Below are positions 34,105 to 42,482 of a DNA stretch of 58,203 nucleotides, piece by piece. Made by a program: the position numbers and the translations under genes. The first letter of the stretch is position 1. The number at the start of each line of letters is the position of its first letter. Origin of the DNA: Pseudomonas sp. Q2-TVG4-2 (GTDB taxonomy: Bacteria > Pseudomonadota > Gammaproteobacteria > Pseudomonadales > Pseudomonadaceae); contig NZ_LGLW01000014.1 of assembly GCF_013620795.1 (NCBI RefSeq), forward strand, positions 1-58,203, given 5' to 3'. The notes beneath the pieces were generated by a model. The model was not told the origin of the DNA. It did not search any database and saw nothing but the letters and a program-made list of their open reading frames with translations.

Positions 34105-34314
34105 ATGAAATTTTTCAGATCCCTTTCTGTACTGCTCGCCATCGCAGCAAGCTCTTCCTATGCAATGGCAGAAGGTGGTGGTGATCGTACCTTTGCTCGT
34201 ATGGAGCAGGCTCGCCAACTAGCGATCGCTGGTTATCAGGCTGACCAGAAGGACCAAGCTCAAGAGGTAGCCTCAAAGGAAACTTCAGCGAAGCACGCTC
34301 ACGCTAATTGCTGA
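34105..34314 (+). CDS. PtrA-like small periplasmic copper-responsive protein
   Basis: 69 residues: a signal peptide cleaved after AMA (residue 22) and a short mature part beginning EGGGDRTFARMEQARQLAIAGY, the hallmark of PtrA N-terminal-domain proteins in Pseudomonas. The tail is His/Cys-containing (KHAHANC). In P. aeruginosa ptrA sits beside copRS and is strongly induced by copper, which is the arrangement seen here with copR. It probably binds or senses copper in the periplasm; the earlier proposed role in repressing type III secretion is disputed. Confidence 0.78.
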   Translation: MKFFRSLSVLLAIAASSSYAMAEGGGDRTFARMEQARQLAIAGYQADQKDQAQEVASKETSAKHAHANC

Positions 34315-34323
34315 AGCGAAACC

Positions 34324-34338
34324 TTACGCAAATGTGAC
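34324..34338. promoter_or_regulatory. Candidate CopR box C (weaker)
   Basis: TTAC-GCAAAT-GTGAC, ten bases after the PtrA-like stop. It follows the same pattern with GTGAC for GTAAT. It may be fortuitous. Confidence 0.35.
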
Positions 34339-34356
34339 CATGCAGCTCTCTGAGCT

Positions 34357-34388
34357 GTGGCAGCTTCCACGAATGTTGTAGCTGCCAC
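34357..34388 (+). terminator. Hairpin after the PtrA-like gene
   Basis: GTGGCAGCT (34357-34365) and AGCTGCCAC (34380-34388) are perfect 9-bp arms with a 14-base loop. There is no T run; it is a possible terminator. The following 400 bases up to box D hold no gene that I can support. Confidence 0.45.
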
Positions 34389-34803
34389 GGTGTGGGTGCT
34401 TGCAATATTAGTTGGAAGAACCGGCGAAACCGTTGTTAGCTACTTCGAACCTTGGCTCGTTAAAAACGTGACCTGGTATCCTCGCACCGAGCCGAGGAAC
34501 CTTATATGGCTAGTTAAATTAACATCCTGTTCAATGGCTGAGATTGATAACTATCGAACCTTCTATCTTCTTTCGGTTAATCGAGGCCTTCTACATCACC
34601 CGCACAGCCTGAAAAACGCGCTGAAAGGGTGGGGGAGCGTCAAAGAACCCTAAAGAACCGCTCGTTTATGACGGGATGTAACTTTCAGATCACATCCTTT
34701 TAAACGGTTCTTATCAAGCCTGCAACTTTAAATAAAGCCAGTTAAAGTGACCGGAAACATGCTCGCAGGCGATTTCTTGGGCGATTTCTGGCGCGCTTTA
34801 AGC

Positions 34804-34818
34804 TTACAAAAATGTAAT
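34804..34818. promoter_or_regulatory. Candidate CopR box D (copA upstream)
   Basis: TTAC-AAAAAT-GTAAT, 154 bases before copA; it differs from box A in only two of fifteen positions. Confidence 0.65.
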
Positions 34819-34971
34819 CACACGTCTTTCTTAGGCATGCCATATTTACGATAAAGGCGAGTCGCTTGATAAGGCAGACCGTGCGCGAGCTTCTAAGATC
34901 AATTAACGCTGGCAACATCAACCCTTAGGGCTGGTTTCGGCTGGGCTCCTTAGCTTGATTGGAACGTACAC

Positions 34972-36825
34972 ATGCAACGTAAAACCTCTAGGCGAACCTT
35001 TGTTAAAGGCTTGACTGCTGCAGGCCTCCTTGGCGGTCTTGGCTTGTGGAGAGCTCCGGTCTGGGCAGTGAGTAGCCCCGGCCAGCCCAGCGTACTAACC
35101 GGCACGGAGTTCGATCTACTGATTGGGGAGACGCCGGTCAACATCACCGGCGCGGCCCGGACGGCGATGACTATCAATGGGACTATCCCAGGGCCGCTTC
35201 TACGTTGGCGTGAAGGGGATACCGTCACGCTACGAGTCAGGAATAAGCTGAGCGAAGATACATCGATTCATTGGCACGGCATGATCTTGCCGGCCAACAT
35301 GGATGGCGTGCCTGGATTGAGCTTCCACGGCATCTCTCCCGATGGCATGTATGTATATAAGTTTCAGGTTAAACAGAACGGTACCTATTGGTACCACAGT
35401 CATTCAGGCCTACAAGAGCAGCTTGGTGTCTATGGCCCGTTGGTCATCGATGCGAAGGATCCCGAACCGTTCAGCTATGACCGCGACTATGTGGTGATGT
35501 TGACTGATTGGTCCGATGAGGATCCCGCTCGAATCCTTTCTAAGCTCAAGAAGCAGTCCGATTATTACAACTTCCACAAGCGCACTGTCGGAGACTTCAT
35601 TAACGACGTGAGCGAAGACGGCTGGGCCGCTACGATTGCGAATCGGAAAATGTGGGCTCAGATGAAAATGAGTCCCACCGACCTCGCCGACGTAAGCGGC
35701 TACACCTATACCTATCTAATGAACGGCCAAGCTCCCGACGGGAACTGGACCGGTATCTTTAAGCCCGGCGAGAAGCTTCGTCTGCGGTTCATCAACGGCT
35801 CGGCCATGAGCTATTTCGATGTCCGCATTCCAGGGCTGAAGATGACTGTAGTCGCAGCCGATGGCCAATACGTCAACCCAGTTAGCGTCGACGAATTCCG
35901 CATTGCCGTGGCAGAAACCTACGATGTGATTGTCGAGCCTGCAACCGAGGAGGCTTACACGATCTTCGCTCAATCGATGGACCGCACAGGGTACGCCCGT
36001 GGCACGCTAGCGGTTGCCGAAGGGCTGAGCGCTCCTGTTCTAGAAACCGATCCTCGACCACTAATCACCATGGACGACATGGGGATGGATCACGGCAGCA
36101 TGGGCGGTATGGCGGGCATGGACCACGGCGACGGCATGCAGGGCGACATGGGCGCGATGGACCATAGCAACATGTCCGGCATGAACCACGGTGACATGCA
36201 AGGGATGGGCGACATGGGCGATATGGCCGGAATGGATCACAGCAAAATGGCTGGGATGTCCGGAATGGACCACTCTGGAATGGCTGGGATGAGCGCAGAT
36301 ATGCAATCGCACCCGCCCTCAGAGTCCAATAACCCACTGGTGGACATGCAGACCATGAGCCCAACTCATAGGCTGAACGATCCCGGTATCGGCTTACGAG
36401 ACAACGGCCGCCGAGTCCTGACCTATGGCGACTTGAGAAGCACTTTCCCCGATCCGGACGGCCGTGAGCCCAGTCGGACGATCGAACTCCATCTCACCGG
36501 CCACATGGAGAAGTTCTCCTGGTCATTTGACGGCATAGAGTTCTCTGATTCGGAGCCCCTGCGGCTCAAATATGGCGAGCGGGTACGCATCACTTTGGTC
36601 AACGACACCATGATGACCCATCCGATTCATCTGCATGGTATGTGGAGCGATCTTGAAGATGAGAATGGAGAGTTCATGGTTCGCAAGCACACGATCGACA
36701 TGCCTCCAGGTTCGAAGCGCAGCTACCGCGTGACAGCCGATGCACTCGGGCGTTGGGCTTATCACTGTCACCTACTGCTTCACATGGAAATGGGCATGTT
36801 TCGTGAAGTCCGAGTGGACGAGTAA
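34972..36825 (+). CDS. copA: Copper resistance multicopper oxidase CopA
   Basis: 617 residues with a twin-arginine signal (TSRRTFVKGLTAAGLLGGLG). The three cupredoxin domains carry all copper-site motifs: HWHG (about 100), YWYHSHSG (about 143), and in the last domain THPIHLHGMW and YHCHLLLHMEMGM near the C-terminus with the type 1 Cys between histidines. Residues about 365-445 are a Met/His-rich insert with many MDHGxM-like units, the expected Cu(I)-binding region. It oxidises Cu(I) in the periplasm. It heads an operon with a Met/His-rich protein, copB and a cytochrome c, and is preceded by a CopR-like box. Confidence 0.95.
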   Translation: MQRKTSRRTFVKGLTAAGLLGGLGLWRAPVWAVSSPGQPSVLTGTEFDLLIGETPVNITGAARTAMTINGTIPGPLLRWREGDTVTLRVRNKLSEDTSIHWHGMILPANMDGVPGLSFHGISPDGMYVYKFQVKQNGTYWYHSHSGLQEQLGVYGPLVIDAKDPEPFSYDRDYVVMLTDWSDEDPARILSKLKKQSDYYNFHKRTVGDFINDVSEDGWAATIANRKMWAQMKMSPTDLADVSGYTYTYLMNGQAPDGNWTGIFKPGEKLRLRFINGSAMSYFDVRIPGLKMTVVAADGQYVNPVSVDEFRIAVAETYDVIVEPATEEAYTIFAQSMDRTGYARGTLAVAEGLSAPVLETDPRPLITMDDMGMDHGSMGGMAGMDHGDGMQGDMGAMDHSNMSGMNHGDMQGMGDMGDMAGMDHSKMAGMSGMDHSGMAGMSADMQSHPPSESNNPLVDMQTMSPTHRLNDPGIGLRDNGRRVLTYGDLRSTFPDPDGREPSRTIELHLTGHMEKFSWSFDGIEFSDSEPLRLKYGERVRITLVNDTMMTHPIHLHGMWSDLEDENGEFMVRKHTIDMPPGSKRSYRVTADALGRWAYHCHLLLHMEMGMFREVRVDE

Positions 36826-36837
36826 GAGGAACTTTAT

Positions 36838-37140
36838 ATGGGAAATTTTATGAAGCGTAAAACTCTTATCGGCAGCGCGTTAATGTTCAGTCTGCTGGGC
36901 GTAATGAATATGTCAGCTGCGTTTGCAGAGCAAAAGCATGATCAGCACAAGCAATCATCGGCTTCATCGCAAAATCCAGGCAACAAGCCGGCATCTCAGA
37001 CACCAGACACCTCTAACTCAGAAATGAACCACGGCGACATGGACCATCGCTCGATGGGCCATGGTGAAATGGACCACGGCAAGATGGATCATGACCCGAA
37101 GGCTACTGGTACTGAGGTGGATTCGCACCATGACCACTAG
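36838..37140 (+). CDS. Small Met/His-rich periplasmic protein of the cop operon
   Basis: 100 residues; the ATG at 36838 has AGAGGA seven bases upstream. It has a signal peptide (about 1-30, ending AAFA), a low-complexity Ser/Gln/Asn middle and a C-terminal [16 protein letters not shown] run ending HHDH. The repeats match those in CopA and the N-terminus of CopB, so it is likely a copper-binding buffer or shuttle. It overlaps the copB start by 11 bases. It has no enzymatic domain. Confidence 0.75.
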   Translation: MGNFMKRKTLIGSALMFSLLGVMNMSAAFAEQKHDQHKQSSASSQNPGNKPASQTPDTSNSEMNHGDMDHRSMGHGEMDHGKMDHDPKATGTEVDSHHDH

Positions 37141-38128
37141 ATCTTCTCGCTTTGCTCTGATTGCGCTCGGAGTTTCGTTGAGCGCAGCGGCTGGAGGGAC
37201 AGCCAACGCCGCCGAGATGATGGATCACTCGATGCATCAAACCCCTCCTATTCCGGCAGCTCAAGCCCCTGCATCTTCTGCCAAGCCCGCGGCAATGAAT
37301 CATGGCTCCGGTGGGCAAATGGACCATTCTGCAATGGGTCATGGTGCGATGGACCATAGCAAGATGAACCATGGCGAAATGAAGCATGACGATACGCTCG
37401 AAATGCCTGGCATGGTTCATCCCTCGTTCATTCCAGTATTGACCGATGCGGATAGAGAAGCGGCTCTCCCTGGTCTTCAGGGTCATACGGTCCATGACAA
37501 GTATCTGGCCTGGTTCCTTTTGCTAGATCAACTTGAGTACCAGGACGCAGATGAAGGTAGCGCCCTCAGTTGGGAAGCTACCGCCTGGGTTGGTGGCGAT
37601 ATCAATCGGTTCTGGTTTCGCTCGGAAGGTGAGCGAACGAATGGCGTTACTGAAGACGCGGAAATCCAGGCGCTCTTCGGACGTGCCATCAGCCCCTGGT
37701 GGGATGTGGTAGCAGGTGTTCGCCAGGACTTTAAGCCCGAGTCGCCGCAGACGTGGGCGGCTTTAGGCGTCCAGGGGATGGCTCTGTATGGGTTTGAGGC
37801 GGAAGCCACCGCCTTCGTCGGTGAAGGTGGGCAGACAGCAGCACGCTTTGAAGGGGAGTACGACATTCTCCTCACTAACCGGCTGATCCTCCAACCGACT
37901 GCCGAGTTCAATTTCTATGGCAAGGACGACCCTGCGCGCGGAGTAGGCGCTGGTCTCGCAAACACGGAGGTGGGGCTCCGCCTACGATACGAAATCGTTC
38001 GTGAGTTCGCACCGTACATTGGCGTCACGTGGGGCCGGGCATACGGTAATACCGCTGATATGGCGAGAGATGAAGGCGAAGACGTAGATGAGGCGCGGTT
38101 CGTTGCTGGCATCAGGCTTTGGTTTTAA
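37130..38128 (+). CDS. copB: Outer-membrane copper resistance protein CopB
   Basis: 332 residues from the ATG at 37130, inside the end of the previous gene. It has a signal peptide, a Met/His-rich N-terminal part ([16 protein letters not shown] and more, about residues 60-100) and a C-terminal CopB domain of about 220 residues ([18 protein letters not shown] onward) ending in the aromatic GIRLWF typical of beta-barrels. CopB works with CopA in periplasmic copper sequestration and tolerance. The preceding frame opens at 37061 but the signal peptide fixes the start. Confidence 0.92.
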   Translation: MTTRSSRFALIALGVSLSAAAGGTANAAEMMDHSMHQTPPIPAAQAPASSAKPAAMNHGSGGQMDHSAMGHGAMDHSKMNHGEMKHDDTLEMPGMVHPSFIPVLTDADREAALPGLQGHTVHDKYLAWFLLLDQLEYQDADEGSALSWEATAWVGGDINRFWFRSEGERTNGVTEDAEIQALFGRAISPWWDVVAGVRQDFKPESPQTWAALGVQGMALYGFEAEATAFVGEGGQTAARFEGEYDILLTNRLILQPTAEFNFYGKDDPARGVGAGLANTEVGLRLRYEIVREFAPYIGVTWGRAYGNTADMARDEGEDVDEARFVAGIRLWF

Positions 38129-38137
38129 GGACCTTCG

Positions 38138-38929
38138 ATGAAAAGAATAATTATTAGCTTCGCTGCCTTCTGCGCACTAGGCCTGTTGGTAGTGGCCGGA
38201 GTTGTTTTCTCAGGACTGATTAGCGTTGCCGCGGATGATCCCCATACCGGAGCCGTTCACGCTTTCCTGGAAACTGCTCGCAATCGCTCGATTGAGGTTC
38301 GCTCCGAAGACATAGCCGTGCCATCCCTCGACGATGAAGACCAAATCCGCGCCGGGGCGGGGAACTACGACTCGATGTGTGTGGGTTGTCATTTGGCGCC
38401 AGGCATGGCTGAGACCGAGCTAAGCAACGGCCTTTATCCTGCTCCACCCAACTTGGCTGAAGCAGGGATATACGATGACCCAGCAAAGACGTTTTGGGTC
38501 ATCAAGCATGGCATCAAGGCAACTGGGATGCCTGCGTGGGGTAAAAGCATGGCTGACCCGTACATCTGGGGAATGGTGGCTTTTCTGCAGAAGCTTCCCG
38601 ACCTAGATGAGGGAGCATATCGAGCGCTCGTTGCGTCTAGCGGTGGTCACCAGCATGGTGGTGGGGAGACCCAACATGGTGAGATGGCCTTGGACGACCA
38701 CCATCAGGGCGACAGTGGCGGCTCGGATCACCACGGCTCGAGCCGCCCAGGTGGAGCAACCGGCCAATCAGGTTCCGGGCATCATGGTGGTAAAGAAAGC
38801 GATGACCATCATGCGTCACACCAGCCCCAGACGGCAGAGCATAGCACTGACAATGACCGTGCCGATGCGGAAGGCAAATCCCCTTCAAAACACCATGCGC
38901 ACGCAGACGGGAAGCAACACGAGCACTAA
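38138..38929 (+). CDS. Cytochrome c with a long His/Gly-rich C-terminal tail
   Basis: 263 residues. An N-terminal signal or anchor (about 5-30), one heme site C81-V-G-C84-H85, a likely Met ligand in GIKATGMPAWG (about 132) and a class I cytochrome c fold ending near residue 162. The last 100 residues are low-complexity and rich in His, Asp, Gly and Ser, with many DHH and HHG clusters, suggesting metal binding. It lies ten bases after copB and is surely in the cop operon. It could take electrons from copper-related redox chemistry; partner unknown. Confidence 0.82.
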   Translation: MKRIIISFAAFCALGLLVVAGVVFSGLISVAADDPHTGAVHAFLETARNRSIEVRSEDIAVPSLDDEDQIRAGAGNYDSMCVGCHLAPGMAETELSNGLYPAPPNLAEAGIYDDPAKTFWVIKHGIKATGMPAWGKSMADPYIWGMVAFLQKLPDLDEGAYRALVASSGGHQHGGGETQHGEMALDDHHQGDSGGSDHHGSSRPGGATGQSGSGHHGGKESDDHHASHQPQTAEHSTDNDRADAEGKSPSKHHAHADGKQHEH

Positions 38930-39275
38930 CATCCGGTACGTGTGTGCCTACGCGGTTCTGACCAGGCTCTTATAAAGGTGCCTCAGCATAAGCAGAGGGG
39001 TCGGCCCTAGGCCATCCTAGTCGACGCAACGGTACCGGAGGGCTTTGCTTCGGCTTCTTCCCTCCCGGCGTTAGCCTGCAAGGCTGGTAACTGACGTAAC
39101 ACAGCGGCTTTTCCGGCCGGTTCCAATGGAGGCTCCAAGTCGTGGCGACAGGGAGCATCCATATCACACCCAGCGCTTTGACGCATGTCTACGCACCGTG
39201 TTTAGAGGCTAGCGGGAAGGCGAGCATCACCGGTAGGTAATCGATACACTCCCGGGAAAAGACCAATCCAGCTAG
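38930..39275. other. Interval between convergent cop and tsd operons
   Basis: About 345 bases with no supported gene. It should hold the ends of two converging transcripts, but I see no strong terminator. Confidence 0.45.
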
Positions 39276-40193
39276 CTAAATGCCCTTACCGACCATCTTC
39301 CCGTTAACGATTTCTCCGTAGAGGTTTATCCCATCATTGGCATGGTACTTGTCGCGGGTTTTCTCGACCGAGCCGTCGATCAGGCGCGGGTCCTGTGGTC
39401 GCTCGTGGCTGTTCATAAATGCAGCCACGTTCCAGGCGTCCTCGTCTGATAGGGTGCCGCCTTTGCCCAGTGGCATGTTTTCCTTGATGAACGCCGCGGC
39501 CGTGTTTATCCGATGCATGCCTGCACCCCAGTTGAACGAGTCCGCCCCCCAGAGCGGTGGGAATACGTAAGTGTCACCAGACTTCTGCCCCTCACCATTT
39601 GAACCATGACAGACGGCGCACTGTGCGTCGTAAACCTGCTCACCCTTCGCCAGGTCATATCCGCCCTCGGGTTGCGGAACTTCAGGATAGGCCCGGCCTG
39701 GCAGCTCTTGTCCGGTGGGTGCTCCGGTCGCAAGCCAGTAGGAATAGGCTGAGAGCGCGGCGATCACCGGGCCATCGGCCTCGGGGGCCTTGCCGTTCAT
39801 ACTGAACTGGAAGCAGCCCTGGAGGCGCTCGGCATAGCTGTTCACCTTGTCGTTCTTCTTTCGGTACGCCGGATACATGGTATAGGCGGCCCAGAGCGGT
39901 GCGGAGTTGGCTTTCCGGCCTTGTTCGAGGTGGCAGTTCGCACAGGCCAGGCCGTTGCCCACATAGTCGGGCGCATGCGTCTTGGTATCGACGAATATGG
40001 CCCGCCCTTGCTGTACCAACTGCCCGTAGGCATTGTCAGGCAGTTCGCTTTCCTTGGGCGGCTGAAAGTACCGGCTGCTGGCGGGATCCCCGGCCCCGGT
40101 TAGGATCTGCGACTGATCTTCCATCGCGATCTCGTCCGCCAAGACAGGGAAGGCAAATGCAATCAACAGCAGTGCGCTTGTCTGGGGCTTCAT
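39276..40193 (-). CDS. tsdA: Thiosulfate dehydrogenase TsdA (diheme cytochrome c)
   Basis: 305 residues with a signal peptide (cleavage after VLA, about residue 19). Heme sites are C84-A-N-C87-H88 and C192-A-V-C195-H196. Between them, ERLQGC127FQFSMNGKA matches the TsdA segment that supplies the unusual cysteine ligand of the active-site heme. TsdA joins two thiosulfates into tetrathionate in the periplasm or runs the reverse reaction. It overlaps tsdB by four bases, the order tsdB-tsdA known from P. stutzeri. Without the Cys segment it would be called only a cytochrome c. Confidence 0.85.
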   Translation of the reverse strand: MKPQTSALLLIAFAFPVLADEIAMEDQSQILTGAGDPASSRYFQPPKESELPDNAYGQLVQQGRAIFVDTKTHAPDYVGNGLACANCHLEQGRKANSAPLWAAYTMYPAYRKKNDKVNSYAERLQGCFQFSMNGKAPEADGPVIAALSAYSYWLATGAPTGQELPGRAYPEVPQPEGGYDLAKGEQVYDAQCAVCHGSNGEGQKSGDTYVFPPLWGADSFNWGAGMHRINTAAAFIKENMPLGKGGTLSDEDAWNVAAFMNSHERPQDPRLIDGSVEKTRDKYHANDGINLYGEIVNGKMVGKGI

Positions 40194-40837
40194 TTTGCTG
40201 CTCCTGTGTCGGTCAGACCTGCGAAATACACCGATACGGCCTTGACCTCGTCCTCTGTCAGGCTACGTGCAATGTGCCCCATCAAATCGTTTGGATCATT
40301 TTTGCGGGTGCCCTGACGCCAGGCAGTCAGCTGCGAGGCCAGATATTGCGCGGATTGCCCGGCCAGTGGTGGAAAGGCGTCGCCGACTCCTGTTCCGCTG
40401 GGACCGTGGCAGGCGACACACTCTGGAATATTGCGATCCCACGCACCGCGCAGGGCAAGTGTCTGGCCAGGTCCGTCGGCCAAAGCGGTACGGTCGACTC
40501 GATCGGGCTGCGGATGCGGCTTGCCGGCCAGCATGGTTGTGACCGCATCGGCTTCGTCGGCGCTCAAGGCCGCGGCAATGGGCTGCATGATTGGGTTGGC
40601 GCGTGCACCGGACGCGAAATCAGCCAGCTGCTTACGCATGTACTCGGCTGACAGGCCCGCAAGGCGGGGGAAGCCCGCAGAGGCCATCCCTTCACCCTCG
40701 GCTCCGTGACAGGTAGCACACGCCATGGCGGCGGGGTTGGCCCCGCCTTTGCTGTAGACCGCAGTCGCATCCGCAGCTTGCGCGGACACGGAAACCGCAA
40801 GGAAGAGCCCAGCCAAGGGCAAGAGGGGGACGTTCAT
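40190..40837 (-). CDS. tsdB: Diheme cytochrome c4-type electron acceptor TsdB
   Basis: 215 residues with a signal peptide (cleavage after AQA, residue 21) and two similar halves, each with a heme site: C40-A-T-C43-H44 and C140-V-A-C143-H144, each followed later by a probable Met ligand. The fold is cytochrome c4-like. In P. stutzeri TsdB accepts electrons from TsdA and passes them to the respiratory chain. It begins 56 bases after dsbG on the same strand, so it may be transcribed from the dsbD promoter. Confidence 0.85.
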   Translation of the reverse strand: MNVPLLPLAGLFLAVSVSAQAADATAVYSKGGANPAAMACATCHGAEGEGMASAGFPRLAGLSAEYMRKQLADFASGARANPIMQPIAAALSADEADAVTTMLAGKPHPQPDRVDRTALADGPGQTLALRGAWDRNIPECVACHGPSGTGVGDAFPPLAGQSAQYLASQLTAWRQGTRKNDPNDLMGHIARSLTEDEVKAVSVYFAGLTDTGAAK

Positions 40838-40893
40838 GTAGCCTCCATCATTATTATTTTAAGCAGCATCGGTGCTGGCGGACCTTTGCCGAT

Positions 40894-41670
40894 CTAGCGC
40901 TTTGACAACGGCCCCATGATGCCATTCAACGCATCGGGCCGAGGCGCGCCCTGATGTTGCTGCAGCCGTCCGTCATCGTCCAGGTAATAAATCGCTGGCG
41001 TAGCCGAGGCGCCCATTTCACCCATCAGGGTGAGGTTCGCCTCTAGCTGCTCATTCACCGTTGGCGATATGCGCTCGATCGGTTTGAGCTTGCTCGCCTT
41101 GCCCGCTGCTTCGTGTGCATTGAGGGCCTCTTCGGGATCCTTTGCCGCCAGCAATGCGGCGGCTTTACCGGCACTATCCGGACGCAGCATGCCAACCATG
41201 ACGTGACGAAGCTGAACGTCGCCGGCTTCAATCCAGGGCCGCGCCTGTTTCCAGAACATGTTGCAGAACGGGCAGTTCGGGTCGGAAAACATGTAGATGG
41301 TTCGCGGTGCGTCTGCCGCGCCGTCAGCAATCCAGGTGCTGCTTTCCAGTCGCTGCCACATCTCGTTGCTCATCGGCTCGTACACTAGTTTTTCAAGTGG
41401 GGCCTTGGTCAGGTCTTCCCCGTTAGCATCCAGCAGGCTGCCGATCAAGACATGATCGCCGTCCGGTGTCAGGTACAGCGCGATGCCCTGTCCGTTATAA
41501 CGCGCCGCATAGCCCGTCAATCCGCCCGGTGCGTCGAAGCTGCCGACTACTTTGGCCCCACGCGCTTCAATGGCCTGAACCGCAGGAGGTAGAGCCTCTG
41601 CCAGCACCAGGGGCGCCGGTAGCAAGGCCAGCGTAGAAATGAAAAAGGAAAGTGATCGTACGGATTTCAT
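40894..41670 (-). CDS. dsbG: Thiol:disulfide interchange protein DsbG
   Basis: 258 residues: signal peptide (about 1-24), N-terminal dimerisation domain, linker and thioredoxin fold with the active site PNCPFCNMFW (about 130) and the cis-proline TPAIYYLDDDG (about 217). Family length about 250. DsbG protects or repairs single cysteines in periplasmic proteins and is kept reduced by DsbD, encoded two genes upstream. It overlaps dsbE by four bases. In this setting it may repair thiols oxidised by copper. Confidence 0.88.
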   Translation of the reverse strand: MKSVRSLSFFISTLALLPAPLVLAEALPPAVQAIEARGAKVVGSFDAPGGLTGYAARYNGQGIALYLTPDGDHVLIGSLLDANGEDLTKAPLEKLVYEPMSNEMWQRLESSTWIADGAADAPRTIYMFSDPNCPFCNMFWKQARPWIEAGDVQLRHVMVGMLRPDSAGKAAALLAAKDPEEALNAHEAAGKASKLKPIERISPTVNEQLEANLTLMGEMGASATPAIYYLDDDGRLQQHQGAPRPDALNGIMGPLSKR

Positions 41671-42482
41671 GGCTGGTTTTTTACCTCAAGTTGCTCAAGA
41701 GCGCGCGCCAGACTGGCATGAGAAAGCTCACCGAGATGACTGCCAACCTGGCGTCCCTCGGCGTCATAGAAAAGCGTGGTGGGCAGTGCTGCAGAACCTA
41801 CGTGCTGGCCGAGGCGACCGCCGGTGTCGAGCAGGACGTTTTCCAAGCTGAGCCCTTCGGCTTCAAGGAAGTCGGCGATCAATCGCTCGCCCTCACCCTG
41901 GTTGACGAACAGGAAATTCACCTCCGTGTTGTCTTGCTGCGCCTTCGCAAGGACCGGCATTTCCCGCCTGCAGGGAGGGCACCAGGTGGCCCACAGGTTG
42001 ACCACAAGCGGCTTGCCGACGTAATCCTGCAAGGCGGTCGGCTCGCCATGGGAGTCCCGCAACCCCATCTCGGGCAGTCGCGTGCCCTGCTCGAAGGCAT
42101 GCAATGCGAATATCCCAAATCCCCAACTGAGCATACCTACCATCACCGCAGCGCCAAGTGGTCTGCGTAGCCCGCCATCGCGCCAAGCGAGCCAAGTGCC
42201 CAGCAGTACGGCCACCAGCAGGCCCGGCCAGGCAATAAAGCCGCCGTCACGTATGTCGATCACGCGCCAGGGCTCTTCTCTGAAATGCTCGACATACATC
42301 AGTACGAAGGCCAGCCGGGCGACCACTAGCGCCACCAGCAGTAGCCTGAACAGCTGCTGCTCCGGATTCCGCTCGCTGCGCCGCCCGACCCACCAGCCGG
42401 TGAGCATCGCCAGAAACAGGCTCACCACCATCAGCACATGCGGAACGGCGAGTGCCAAGGGCCCCACGTTGATCGTAAGCAT
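41667..42482 (-). CDS. dsbE: Membrane-anchored TlpA/DsbE-like thioredoxin with N-terminal membrane domain
   Basis: The ATG at 42482 (ATGA overlap with dsbD) gives 271 residues. Residues about 1-130 form four or so membrane spans of the DsbD-gamma/prolipoprotein-transferase-like kind (WVGRRSERNPEQQLFRLLL, GFIAWPGLLVAVLLG); residues about 140-265 are a TlpA-like thioredoxin with ATWCPPCRREMPVL and cis-proline ALPTTLFYD. It is longer than classical DsbE/CcmG because of the membrane domain, so a role in haem ligation is less certain than a role as DsbD partner. Confidence 0.8.
   Translation of the reverse strand: MLTINVGPLALAVPHVLMVVSLFLAMLTGWWVGRRSERNPEQQLFRLLLVALVVARLAFVLMYVEHFREEPWRVIDIRDGGFIAWPGLLVAVLLGTWLAWRDGGLRRPLGAAVMVGMLSWGFGIFALHAFEQGTRLPEMGLRDSHGEPTALQDYVGKPLVVNLWATWCPPCRREMPVLAKAQQDNTEVNFLFVNQGEGERLIADFLEAEGLSLENVLLDTGGRLGQHVGSAALPTTLFYDAEGRQVGSHLGELSHASLARALEQLEVKNQP

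Noticed and set aside
34357..34653. 98-codon frame between the PtrA-like gene and copA
   Set aside because: It starts inside a hairpin, has no good ribosome-binding site, no signal or domain, and overlaps the copA regulatory region.
36061..36364. His/Val-rich and Cys/Arg-rich minus-strand frames opposite the CopA Met/His region
   Set aside because: They are antisense shadows of the MDHGxM repeats in copA; no start signals.
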